From Phoma sp. XZ068 (taxonomy: Eukaryota > Ascomycota > Dothideomycetes > Pleosporales > Didymellaceae): a stretch of DNA of 64,000 nt. The notes under the pieces were generated by a model. It had not been told where the DNA came from. It saw only the letters and a list, made by a program, of their open reading frames with translations, and made no database searches. Positions 9,671 to 22,013 of the stretch are shown here, in pieces (the stretch's first letter is position 1; the number at the start of each line of letters is the position of its first letter). The stretch is from assembly GCA_004835665.1 (NCBI GenBank), contig RBKR01000025.1, positions 930,001-994,000 on the forward strand, written 5' to 3'. Position numbers and translations under genes: made by a program.

Positions 9671-12359
9671 TTTAAATACCCCTAAAATAAGTAATATATT
9701 AGAAAATTATATTATTAATAGTACTTCTACTATAACTAATATAGGACTAGTAAGTTATAGACTTAAGGTTACTAAACTAGACCTTTACTATAGAGATTAA
9801 TCTAAGCTTAAGGACTAGCTACTTTAGTTTAACCTTTTCTTTACCTTCTAAGGTATAACTATTAATAAGGATTAAAAGGTTAAACTAGTAGCTTCCTATA
9901 TATAAGGTAATATATTTAAATAGATTAAGCCTTTTATATAGAATAAGATAATTAATACTATATCTCTTAAAGATAATATATAGCTTAATAATTTTAGATA
10001 CTTTAAAGATAAGATCTAATAAATCTTTAAAGTCTCTAATATACTAGTTATTACTAGATATAGTATATAGTATATTTATTAGACTACTTTAGCTGCTAAC
10101 TATACTATAGAATTCTAGGCTTTAGCCTATAATATAGACTAGAATAATACTATACTAATAACTATATTTTAATAAGAGTTAAAGCTTAAGGTTAAGGAGG
10201 AACTTATATACACTAGTATAAAGATTAATACTCTTAATAACCTAACTAGTAAAGCTATTAATATTAATATTTAACTCTATAAACTTTAATAAGAGTTATA
10301 TAATAACTTATATACTTAAGTTATAACCTAGTTACCTTAACTACTATATAACTAGTAGTATAGTAATACTTACTATAGAGGCTATAGAAATAGCTATTAC
10401 CTTAATATAGGACGTAGAATCTATAGTAATACCTAGAGTAGATACTATAGACCTAAAGTAATAGACTTATCTAATATCTATAAAGGACCTACTACTATAC
10501 TATATTAGAATAAAAAAAATAAAGGATATAATAATAGGAATAAGAGTAGAAACTACTATAATTATAGTAAGCTAGAATACTTTGCTAAGGACTATTATTT
10601 AAAGAATAAAGTCTTCTAGTAAATTAATATTATTACTTATACCTTATATAATAAGGATATAGATGCTAGTAAATAAGAAATTCTTACTAAAGAAATTAGA
10701 TAACTTCTTATAGACTTTATACTAGAATATATATATAAGACTATACCTAGAATCCTAGAAATCTATACTAGGCCTAAGACACTATATTATAAATCTTACG
10801 CTATATAGACTTTAGATTCTAAGGAAGAGCTAATAATATAGAAGTATAATAAGAATATTAGGCAAGGTAATAATAAATTATATAATACTATCTATAGATA
10901 TCTTACTCTAGAACTACTTAAAGAATACTTATAATATAATAGTAAGAAGCACTCTATACTCTTATAAGCTATATAGAAAATAGAAGCTAAGTAAGCACAA
11001 GCCTACCTCTTATATAATCCTAACACCTTAAGCTAATTTAAGTAATAACTAATAAATAGTATACTATAGGATAAAGATTAGGCTAAAGAAATATTCTAGA
11101 AATAGGTAGAATAAAACTATATAATAGTAGCTAAGCTTAAACGCTAGAATTATAACCTATTATAAAAAGATAAACTAGACTTTACTTAACTAGCAATTGC
11201 CCTATAAATATAAACTACTATACTATATAAGATTAATAAATAAAACCTATTCTACTATAAAATATTATAGAAGCAATACCTATATAATAGGTATAAGGAA
11301 TATTATAATAAGAAAGTTAGATACTAAACATTCCCTATTTATATATAGCAATGTAAGAAGAAATAGTATTAGTATATATAAGTATAATACTTAGATTACT
11401 TATTTAATAAGTGTGTATAATTATACTTTCTAGGGTATATATACTCTAAAGATATTCTAGATATATAGATAATTATTAATAAAGCCTATAAAGAATATTA
11501 GTAGTAGCTATATATAAATAAGAAATATATATACTATACTAGTAAGAAGAAAGTCTATAGATTTAGACTAGAGTAGTATTTTTTAGGCCTATACTAACTA
11601 GCTCCTAGTATAAGACTATTAATACTATTAGAGTAGACTTACTTACTAAACTACTAATCTTTATTAATAGATAAAGATTTATAGTAATATTAAACTTAGA
11701 AGTAGAGAGTAGCTATATCTTAGAAGCTGTAGTAAAATAAGCTAGACTCTAGTTATATAGAAAAGAGATTACTTATATCCTTAGAGTAGCTAATAGGCAG
11801 TTAATACTAGATAACTTTATAGTTACTTATAAGACTAATATACTATTAAAGTTAGAAAACTATAAAGAGGTATTTACTCTTAATATCTTTAGAATAGCTA
11901 TCTATAATATTATATTAGGAATCCCCTAGTTATAAAAGTATAACCTATAAATTAATTAGAAGATATCTAAGCTTTTATTTAGATATAGATATAGTACTAC
12001 TATATTAAGACCTATATAGTTTATAATATAACTAGTAGATAAGAAGAAGATTAGTAATATCTCTTTAAATAAAACGTGCTAAGATAGAGCAGTTAACTCT
12101 ATAGACACTAAACGCCCTATAGGTTATAAAGTAAGAGTTAAGGAGAAGAATAGTGTACCTCCTAATATTCTAGATAAATATAAGAGTTATAAAGAACTCT
12201 TCTATAATAAAAAGACTATAAAGATATTACTATAGTATAAACTCTAGAATTATAAGATTAAGCTCTAGGAAGAAAAAATACTAACTTTTAGGCTAATATA
12301 TAGACTATTAGAAAAGGAACTCTAAGTACTTTATAAGTATATTAATAAGAACCTTAAGA

Positions 12360-12900
12360 AGGGATTTATTAGACAATTAGAATTACCTATAGGATACTCT
12401 ATTTTCTTTATACTAAAGAAAGATAGTAGTAATTAACTATATATTAACTATTAGAAACTTAATAATATTACTATTAAAAATAGGTACCTATTACTAAATA
12501 TATCTAAGTTATAAGATTGCTTAGCTAGAGTATAATACTTTACTATACTAGACCTATAAGGAGTATATAACTTTATATATATAAAAGAAGGTAAAGAATA
12601 GAAGATAGTATTTAGAACCTATTATAGTCTTTATAAGTATATAGTTATACTATTTAGGCTAACTAACGCACTAGCTATATATTAAGAACTAGTTAATAAT
12701 ATATTAAGGGCATACTTAGATAGGATAGTAGTAGCTTACCTTAATAATATCTTAGTATACTTAAAGATATTAAGAGAATATATTATATATATAAAAGAAG
12801 TTCTTAACTACTTAGGATAAGTAGACCTCTAACTTAAACTAGAGAAGTATAAATAGTATAAGGAAGAAGTAGAATTCCTTAGCTATATTATAGGAAGATA
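12360..12900 (+). pseudogene. Degraded reverse transcriptase region of gypsy copy 1
   Basis: Plus-strand translation keeps the order of Ty3/gypsy RT landmarks: KGFIR.., LKKD.., NRY near 12480, LDL..AYN near 12550, FGLTNA-like near 12650, and a LNNILVYL-like segment where YLDDILVYS is expected near 12735. These are interspersed with in-frame TAA and TAG. Function is lost. Confidence 0.8.
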
Positions 12901-15596
12901 TAGAGTTAAGATAAGTAAAAAGAAAATATAGGTTATTAAAGACTAGCTAACTTTAATAATAGTTAAAGAGATTTAAGAATTCCTTAGGTTTATTAACTTT
13001 AATTAATACTTTATTAAGGACTACTCTAAGAAAGCTCTACTACTTATAAAGCTTATATAAAAGAATATACTATTTTATTAAAAGTAGGAATAGGAAGATA
13101 TATTCTAATTACTTAAGTAAGTATATATTAAGCTACTAATATTAGTTATATTTAGAAGTAATAAACTACTATAAATTAAAACTAATACCTTAGAATTAGT
13201 ATTAGGAGTATATATATTACAGGAACAAGATAGTAAATAGCACCTAATTGCCTATTACTTAAGAAAGTTTTCTAAACTAAAAGAATAGTATAATATTTAT
13301 AATAAAGAACTAATAGTAATTATAGATATACTAAAGCACTAGTAAATTTATATAGAAAGCTGCTTAGAACTTACTATCTTTATAGACTATAAGAACCTAG
13401 TATACTTTACTATAACTAAGAAGCTTAATAGCTAACAGGTATAATAGTTAGAATTTCTAGAGTAATATAAGTTTAAGATAATATATACTCTAGAAAAGGA
13501 TAATATAAGAGCTAATATACTAAGTTAATAATATAATCTTATAGAAGAAAAAATAATTAAGGAATATGCTATTCTATAGATATATAAGGATAGTTTACTA
13601 GAACTATCCTAGCAGCTTAATAATATAATATAAGTTTAGCAGAAATAATATATACCTATAGTAGTACTAGAGGAACTTTAAATAGAAATTATTATATAAT
13701 ACTATAATAATCTACTTTATAGATACTCTAGTATAATATAAATAATAGAACTTATTAGGCAGTACTATAAGTTTAGTTATATAAAGGATAAGGTTACTAA
13801 ATTTATTAAGAACTATATTAATTGTTAATAAAATAAGTATAGTACTTATATAAAATATAGAGAGATATAAGTAATAGAGCTACCTATAGCACTATAGATA
13901 AATATTATAATAGATTTTATTATATAACTACTAACTTCTAAGGACCCTGTTATAGGATATACCTATAACTTAATTTTTATTATAATAGATAGGTTTACTA
14001 AGGTAGTAGAAATAATACTATTTTAATATAGTTATACTATAGAGCAGCTTATATAAGTGTTTCTAGATAGAATTATCTATTACTATAGTATACTAGAATT
14101 AATTATTAGTAATAGAGATAAGCTCTTTATATTAAATTATTAGACTATACTTATAGTAGCTATTAGTACTAAGAAAAAGCTATTAACTATATATTATCTA
14201 TAAACAGATAGATAAATAGAAAGAATAAATTAGACTATAAAAATATACTTAAGAATATATAGTAACTAGGAGTAAGATAACTAGGTCTTACTATTACCTA
14301 TAGTATAGATTATATATAATAATAAACTATTAAAAGTAATAGGTATAATACTATTCTTTATAAATTATAGAAGATATCTAAATCTCTTTATAAGATCTTT
14401 TAATAGTAATATCTAAATAGATTTAGTAATAACTTTAGTATAAAGACTAAAAAAAGTATACTAGAAATTACTTAAAAATATTAATAAGGCTTAATAATAA
14501 GTAATCTCTTATATTAATTAGAAAAGAAAAATAGCACCTTAGCTAAAAGAGAGGGATAAAGTCTATCTCCTTATAAAAAACTTATAAATATAAAGACTAA
14601 TAAAAAAACTAGATTATATTAAGGTTAGACTATTTTTTATTTCTAGGTAAATTAGCCCTATAAACTATTAACTTAAACTACTATAGAATACTAGAATATA
14701 CTCTATATTCTATATATTACTACTAGAACTAGCAGACTCTAATATACTAATCTAGAAGAACTTCTACTACTAGATTAAAGAAGAAACTAAGTAGTAAGTT
14801 AAAAAGTTAATATAATATTAAAAGAAAGGATATAAGAATAAATACCTAGTTAAGTAGTTAGGATACCCTAATTTAGAAAATATATAAAAACCTTCTATAA
14901 ACCTTATAAACTACTAGTAGCTATTAAAGAAATTTAAAACTAATTAGGAAGTACTATATTAGCTTTCTAAGCCTTAATTAGCTACTTCTTAAAAGTACTC
15001 TATATACTAGGTAATAGAGCTAGGCTAAGTCTATCTAAAGGACCTTCTAAGAGAATTATCTCTTTCTCTAGCTTCTACTTAATAATACTTTACTTCTCTA
15101 CTATAATTACTTCCTTTATATAATAATTAAGCAGATCTATTTATTAGTATAACTACTCTTTATATATATATATAATCTATAACTCTTCTAATACCTTTTT
15201 AGAGGCCTTAAGTACTTTATTTTATACTTTATAACTCTCTTTTATCTATACCTATAGCTTCTCTTTTTTAGTCTCTAGATATTTAAACTCTAACTATATT
15301 ATATAAATATTATAATACTACTTATACTTTAAATATTTACTATATTTTCTAGAACAAATATAAACCTTATATACTTACTTATACTTTTTATAGGTTAAAT
15401 ACTTCTTTACTATAATTTCTCTAAAGAACTTAATAAATTTATATAGGTAGTAATAGTAGGCTAAACTTAACTTAGTAGGATATTTAGGTATTATTAAGAA
15501 GATATACTATTAAATAAAGAGAGGCCTATATTATATAAACTAAGCTTAAGAGACTAAGCTAAGATAGGAAGAGAATAGTATTATAATTTTAAGAAA

Positions 15597-16073
15597 TACT
15601 AAATAAAGGTTAATAATTATAGGCTAAGTATAGTATAGTTAAACTCTATAGAAGAAAGTATTATAAGTAAGTATAAATAACAAGTATTATTAGTTACTAC
15701 TTAGGTAATAATATAAAATTACGTGTTATAATTAGTTTTAGTATAATTAGTTTAATTAGTAATTAGTATAATTAATAATTAGTGTAATTAGTAGCTATTA
15801 TAATACTAAGTACTATATATATCTTCTTAGTATATAGCAAGTAAGAATACTACCCTTATAGTATTATATTTAACCTTATTAATTAACTTTGTTATTAGAA
15901 CTTAACCTAACTTTTAAGCTAGATAGATTAACTATCTATACTACTTATTATTAACTCTATAGTTATTATAGTGTTTTACTAGGTATCTATACTAACCCCT
16001 TCTATACTAGTACTTATCCTAGAGAACTAACCTTAGAAGTATTTATAAGCTTTGCTTTGTTATAACCTTAATA
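15597..16073 (+). repeat. 3' LTR of gypsy copy 1
   Basis: About 477 bp. Begins with the same TACTAAATAAAGGTTAATAA block as the 5' LTR and ends at TTATAACCTTAATA. It is noticeably less C-to-T mutated than the 5' LTR (for example it keeps ACCCCTTCTAT and TTTGCTTTGT), so the two LTRs have different mutation loads. Confidence 0.72.
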
Positions 16074-16074
16074 G

Positions 16075-16311
16075 TACTAGAGAAAGAAGTATTAATATAA
16101 GTAGGTAGAACTATTATAGTCCTAAATAAAGTTAATTAATAGTAGACTATTTACTATCTTATAATAAATATATAAGCTAGGCTCTATATACTCTAGTTAC
16201 CTTATATAAAAATAACTCTAGTAACTCTACTCTACCTAAGTATAGTAGTATAAGTATTTAACTCTATAAGCTATATATCTAATATTTATACTTTATATCT
16301 AATAGTATAAC
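16075..16311 (-). repeat. RIP-degraded LTR, inverted relative to 16404-16636
   Basis: Reads as a reverse complement of the solo LTR at 16404-16636, with many C-to-T/G-to-A differences (for example AATATAAGTAGGTAG against AATACAAGCAGGCAG). Its left end is cut at the gypsy 3' LTR. Confidence 0.72.
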
Positions 16312-16403
16312 TCTAAAATAAAAGTATAGTATATATAAATTTATTTTAGAGATATTAGGGAGCTTATAAGTATATACTTAGATAATTTATATATTAGAGT
16401 ACT

Positions 16404-16636
16404 TGTTAGACATATAGCTTATAGGAGTTGAATATTTATACTACTACGCTTGGGTAGGGCGTAGTTACTAGAGTTACCTCTGTGCAGGGTAACTAGAGTA
16501 TATAGAGCCTAGCTTAGCTGTTCGCTACCTTGTAGCAAACAGTCTACTGTTAATTAACCTTGTTTAGGACTATTATAGTCCTGCCTGCTTGTATTAATAC
16601 TTCTCTCCCTAGTGCCCCCGGCTATTAAGCCTGACA
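16404..16636. mobile_element. Solo LTR (233 bp) with perfect 5-bp target duplication
   Basis: Starts TGTTAGAC and ends GCCTGACA, giving canonical TG..CA ends. It is flanked by GTACT at 16399-16403 and again at 16637-16641, so the LTR has a perfect 5-bp target-site duplication and no internal region: a solo LTR left by recombination. It retains GC-rich words (GGGTAGGGCG, GTGCCCCCGGC) and looks nearly free of RIP, unlike everything around it. Superfamily is not assignable from an LTR alone; the size and TGTTAG start would suit Copia. Confidence 0.8.
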
Positions 16637-16679
16637 GTACTAATCTTATATAAGATTATGTTAATTAACTATATATATA

Positions 16680-16820
16680 GAGTACTAGAGGATAGTCTAT
16701 TTTACTATAGAGAGTATAGTACTAATATACTATATAATTCTAGATTATATATATACTCTCTATTAGAGTACCTTAAGCTAGTATAAAGTGCTTTAACTCT
16801 ACTCTACTATAATAGATAAA
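16680..16820. repeat. AT-rich LTR-like repeat, copy of 24955-25060
   Basis: On the minus strand it reads GTAGAGTAGAGTT..GGTACTCTAATAGAGAGTAT, matching the less mutated sequence at 24955-25060 (plus strand). Probably a RIP-altered LTR fragment of another retroelement family. Confidence 0.55.
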
Positions 16821-16919
16821 GTTTATACTTTTATTTTTAATATACTACTATATAAATATATTCTCTTTTAAGATAATTAAAACTTTATAATCTTAACTAA
16901 ATGTTTAAAAAGATATGCT

Positions 16920-19900
16920 CTATACAAGGTTTTGAGCATCGCACATTCTGCTATATATGCCATTCTGGCGAATGAGCCTTTCGTGAGTTCCAGCCTCTAC
17001 GACCCTACCGCCGAGGAAGACGAAAATGCGATTTGCCTCGCGCACAGTTGACAGACGATGAGCAACCGCAATAGTTATCCTGTTGCCACTGGCGGCCTCC
17101 ATCAGAGCTGCTTGTACGACCCGCTCTGATTCGGTGTCCAGAGCACTGGTCGCTTCGTCTAGCAGGAGTACGTTGGGTTGACGGATAAGAGCCCTGGCGA
17201 TAGCGATGCGCTGCCTCTGGCCACCAGAGAATTGACTGCCTCCTGCGCCGCAGGGTGTGTCTAGGCCTTCTGGAAGCGACGAAACAAAGTCCCAAACATT
17301 TGCCGCTCGGCAAGCCGCCTCAAGCTCCGCATCCGATACTTCGGCGGCGTCGGTGCCCTGTGCAATATTGTCGCGCACTGATCCGGGAAACAAGGATGGT
17401 TCCTGTTGTACGAGGGACACGTTCCGGCGGTATGCTGTTGGGCTCACCAACGTCAGGGGCTGCGAGTCGATGACGATGTTGCCGCTTGTTGGGTCATAAA
17501 AGCGCTCAAGCAGGGCAATCATGGTACTCTTGCCGCACCCTGACGCACCGACAAATGCTACAAATTCGCCACGTTGGATCTGTTAAAATTCCAGTCAGAT
17601 TCAACCAAAGCCTCTTCCAGTTTTTGGGTGTACTTACTGTCATGGAAACGCCTTTCAGAACGCGGTTGTCTGGAGCAAGCGGGTAGGAGAATTGCAAGTT
17701 CTCTAGTTCATATGTCTTACAGCCGTACATTGGTTTCACGTCCTTGTTTTCATCTGTATCCATTATTGTCGGTTGCAGGTCATAAAGCCAGAAGGTGTAA
17801 TTTGCCGCCTGGTGACCCTTGGTGAAACCTGGAGAGCAATGTTAAGGTGTTTTGTCGTACGAAGGTTGGAGCGAAATACTCACTACCAGCAAAGCTGAAC
17901 AAGGTTCCTGCAGACGTGCCAGAGAAGTAGATTGCCATGAATGAGACCATGAACTGATAGAAGCTAATCTCGCCATTGGTGACCAGCTTCGATCCCCACC
18001 TGCTCAAAGTCAGCCGTCTTTCGCGCGAATGTTGGTGGGTATGAAAAGACGTACCAGAAGCCCAAAGCAAGAACGAATTGCTCTACGGCTTGCGTGAAGG
18101 AGAACCAAATCATGACATGGAACAACTTAGGGGTACATTTGCGGATGGCGACATCGAGTTCCTTTGTATACCTTTGTAGCACATCCCCTTCGATGGCGAG
18201 GGAGGACACAGTTCGAATGGCAAGAACTGTTTCCGATGCCAGGGATGCGCTTCGACTGAAAGATTGGTTGGTGATGGTGTTCAAGCGCGACTCTAATTTG
18301 ATCCGCAACCATCCGGACAGCAAGAGAGGAGGAAGACCGACGAAGATGCCAATGACTGCGACTTTCCAAGCCACAATGAGGGAAAGGATGCAGCATGCGA
18401 TGACGCTGATGATCGAGATGATGGAAAAAGATATGTTGATACCCATCAACTCGAGTATAGCCTGCGGGATAGAATCAAGCCTGGCGGCCGTAGCACCAAC
18501 AGTATTCTCTGGGCGGTCAAAGAAGCGCAGATCCTGGCGGAGCAAGGCTTTCATCATGTTGGAGCGAACCTTCGTGCTCAATGTCTGGTAATTGACACTG
18601 TCAGTGGCTTGAGCTAATACTTCCAGAGCGAAGATTGACACCTACATTTGCAATCACGGTCATGGCCCAGCCAAGAGCGTAGTAGCACACGAGACAACCT
18701 AAAGAAAGCACAAAAAGCATCGAAGCAAGAAAATTAGACTCTGTGGTGGGATCTTCGAGACCGATAATATCCACGAGCTTGCCTAGCAGTAAAGTTTGGC
18801 CTGGATTAACAGCAGCTGCCATATCGTTAGCGATACAGGAGCCACCCCGTTGTACGAATGTCGCGCCCTCAGTAAGGGAGAGGACGGGAACTTACCTGCT
18901 GCAACGCACGCAACGCCAGCCAATATGTACCACGGCTGTAGTTCGGGAGTTGATCGCGCCAGCCTCCAGATACTTTGTAGTAACCCGATTTGCTTAGATG
19001 CATCGAAGTCTTCTCTATCCCCAAGGGTAATGAGATGATGTGCTTCCTTAGTACCAGGCCTGACAAGGGAGACAACCTTTTCTGCAGGAATATCCTGGTC
19101 TTCATCTTGTTCCGACTTTTCGCCGCCAACGTCTGGCGCGTCTTGATTTGAAAGAGACAAGCTCTGCGCTCGAACGAGTCCAGCGTAGGTACCATCACGA
19201 TCGAGCAGCTCCCTATGTGTGCCCTGCTCAGCTATTTCGCCTTTCGACATGACTACGATATTGTCTGCATTGCAGATTGTAGAGAGCTTGTGAGCGATTA
19301 CAATCGTCGTGCGATCTTTTGAAGCGCTGTCAAGGGCCTTTTGCACGATGGCTTCGGCGTTTGGGTCTAGGGCGCTGGTAGCTTCATCCAGCAATAGGAT
19401 GCGGGGCTCCGAGATTACACTACGGGCGATGGCGACTCTCTGCTTTTGGCCACCAGAAAGGAGGCCACCCCTCTCGCCAACACGTGTGTCGTATTCATTG
19501 GGGAGCTGCATGATGAAATCATGAGCAAAAGCCAGCTTTGCGGCATCAACCACACGGAGCATTTGCTTCTCTCGGGGCTCGTCCTGCCATTCAGTTGCGA
19601 CGAGGCCATGGACGATGTTCTCAAAGACAGTGCCATTGAAGAGTACGGGTTCCTAAATCAGTCAGCCTATCAGCTGAATGGCAACTTGAAATACCAATAA
19701 TTACCTGCTGGACGAGTCGGACATGTGTTCGAAGCCATGTCACGTTCAGGGTCTCAGTGGCCTGACCATCGATGCTGATCTTTCCCGATGTCGGATCATA
19801 CCATCGCTCGAGGAGGCCAATGATCGTACTCTTACCTGAGCCGCTAGGTCCCTGGAACTCCATTAGCTGCCGTTAATGTTTCTGGTGTGAACAATGTATT

Positions 19901-21301
19901 GAGCGTACCACGAGGGCGGTCACCTTGCCAGCAGGAAACCTTAGCGAGAAGTTGCGGAGAACGACGGTGTCGGGGCGCATTGGGTAACTGAAGTTCACAG
20001 ACGCTAGCTCAATCTCGCCCACTAATGCTGTAGGCTGTACGCCAGAGGGGTCAAATGTGTCGATCTGAGACTTCCTGTCGATGAGCTTGAATAAATCGAC
20101 TGCAGCAGACGCAGCCCGTCCAAAAGTGGCGAAGTTAGGCCCCGTCATCATAATTGTTGATGCGGCTATGATAACAGAAAAAAGGACCCTGTCAGTCCGT
20201 GTAAGTCAAGCTTGGGGTTCAATTGCTGGCGGAGGAATGAAACATACGTGAAAACAGTGCCGAGATCGGCTTCGCCACGAGCTATCATTTTGAAGCCTTG
20301 CCAGAAAGCAAGGCCCATTCCTGCGTAGACGACGAAGTACTGGCCACCAAATATTATTCCAGTGAACATGCTTCGTTTGTTTCCGAGCTTCAGAGCTGTA
20401 TCTAGGTATCCGTCGTATTTCGCAAGAATCCTACTCTGCAGACTGAAGGCATTGATAGTTCGTGTGGCGCTTAGGACGTTCTCGGCGTAGCTTGCAGCAT
20501 CCGCATAGACTTTGAACGTTTGGCCATTGTTGACGGCATCGTATGCACCAACTCCGCCGACGAGGAGGATGACAGAGGGGACGATGCAGATCAAAATCAA
20601 AGTAAGCTTCCATTGGGCGATGAAAGCAATGACGAAAGCTGCGAAGAAGGTAGCAATTGATTGCACAGTCAAACCGAGCTTCTCTGAGATGCCCAAGTGT
20701 ATCATCAGGCCATTTGAAGTTGCTTGAGTGGAAACCGACCCGGAGGTACCTTGGTCATAGTAGCCAACTTCTTGACGGAGAGCCGCTCGCATATAGTCGT
20801 GTTGGATGGCTCTGACCAGGTGATACGCGACGTACGTCATGAGAGACCCATAGCCGTATATGCAAACCAGTCTGACAACACCGATGTAAACGAAGTAAAG
20901 ACTGTAAAGCCAATGATCAGCGTTGGTGATTCAATGTTTCGGTAAGAGTCGATGTGCGTACGCTGTCTTGCCCACGGCCCTCATATAGGTATCAGAGAAG
21001 CCCTCAGTGGTAACGTTGCCAAGTAATCGGATGAATTCTCCCATGACTACATTTACCATGGCCTGAGCGATACCTGCAGCAATTGCGGCCGTGACAGAGA
21101 TCGCCAAGAGAAGGCGTTGAGCTGGTGTGGCGTACTTGAAAGTCCTCTGCCGGTATACACAGATCAGTTCTGCCTATTTTGAAGTTGCATGAAGCGCAGT
21201 CTTTCAAGCGGTGCAAGACTCACTAAAAATGCAGCAAATGCCGATGGTTTCTTCTCGACTAGCGGATCCTCTCCGTCTGGAGCGGCAGGACTTTTGACCA
21301 T
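16920..21301 (-). CDS. ABCB-type (MDR/P-glycoprotein) ABC transporter, 11 exons
   Basis: Full-size ABC exporter (TMD-NBD-TMD-NBD) of the plasma membrane, pumping toxic or hydrophobic compounds with ATP. Exons (high to low): 21301-21224, 21146-20962, 20901-20248, 20188-19909, 19851-19705, 19652-18896, 18815-18646, 18584-18055, 17999-17884, 17828-17638, 17579-16920. They sum to 3768 nt (1255 aa) and every junction closes in phase. NBD1: Walker A GPSGSGKST, Q-loop VQQEPVLF, signature LSGGQKQR, Walker B ILLLDEATSALD, H-loop IAHKLST. NBD2: GASGCGKST, VQQEPSLF, FSGGQRQR, VLLLDEATSALD, VAHRLST. All catalytic motifs are present, so both ATP sites look competent. The stop codon lies almost at the edge of the RIP-degraded block. 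It is divergent from a Zn2Cys6 regulator, suggesting a pump plus its own activator. Confidence 0.92.
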
Positions 21302-22013
21302 CTTCAAAACGACAATCGTTCGAGGAGCAATGAGAGAGGAAAGGTCGTTCTGGGGACAGTAACACCAGACGAGGGGGTCGAATACTATAAGAAGTGAAGA
21401 GATTGGAGTATGCTACTTTGTGATTGCACAGTAGGTAGGACAGGGAACGCTGTTGAGTGGTAGCCATAACGCAGTACCATATAAGTAGGTTTGGATGTTC
21501 GTTGGGCGCTCGAACCGCATGAACCCCCCCCCCCCTGACAGCCGTTAGCCGTATCTGTTGGAGTAGCGGACAACGATAAGGCCGCAGGCCGCGACGTGGA
21601 ACGCTAGACAATTCAGCGGCGTGCGGACCTTCGATGATCCGCATGTCCGCGCTAGTGGTCACGTGGTGGCGACGGCGCGGCCCTCAAGCGTGTCCGCTTC
21701 CCGATTTTTACATCATTTTTGGGCCGCTCAGCCCCATCATCCGAAATCACGTCGCAGCTACCTAGGATACTATGATGAAGGGCACGCGAACATCCTTCGG
21801 AAAAATCTAAATGCACTGCGCTTAGCTGGCCTGCGACCAGGTCCGCTGCCGCCGCCGCCAGCATGACACCACAGCTCGTGCCAGAAGCTGGGAAGCTGGG
21901 CGACAAGGAGATTCTTCGTGAAAATGACAAGCTCTGCAGTGATGGGGAAAATGGTTCTTCCCCGGGAATTGAGGCTCCTTCCGTGCCGAAAGTTGCTGTA
22001 CGATGGGAACCGC
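21302..22013. promoter_or_regulatory. Shared divergent promoter of ABC pump and Zn2Cys6 regulator
   Basis: 712 bp between two divergent starts. It contains GCGGAC at 21566-21571 and 21623-21628 and its reverse complement GTCCGC at 21645-21650 and 21692-21697: four copies within about 130 bp. The 21623/21645 pair is convergent, about 16 bp apart. CGG-containing half sites are the usual target of Zn2Cys6 proteins, so these are candidate operator sites for the adjacent regulator. A run of 12 C residues lies at 21524-21535. Binding is inference. Confidence 0.5.

Larger units (their letters stand above)
9130..16073 (+). mobile_element. RIP-degraded Ty3/gypsy (chromodomain) LTR retrotransposon, copy 1
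   Basis: About 6.9 kb with directly repeated LTRs (9130-9670 and 15597-16073) and a decayed plus-strand gag-pol. Recognisable through the stop codons, in order: a gag zinc knuckle of CCHC origin near 10549-10605 (its cysteines now mostly tyrosine, as RIP would give), reverse transcriptase around 12360-12900 including the RIP-altered YLDDILVYS region near 12730-12765, RNase H about 13090-13560, an integrase core about 13690-14500, and a chromodomain near 14790-14945 (YLVKWLGYP-like). That order (RT-RNaseH-IN-chromodomain) defines a chromovirus-type Ty3/gypsy element. No frame is intact, so it cannot be autonomous. Confidence 0.85.

Noticed and set aside
11197..11394. 65-codon open frame inside gypsy copy 1
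   Set aside because: Low-complexity AT-rich translation in a RIP-degraded element; frames of this size are expected by chance there.
21524..21535. C12 homopolymer as a functional promoter element
   Set aside because: A simple homopolymer with no evidence for function; more likely slippage or a sequencing-sensitive site.
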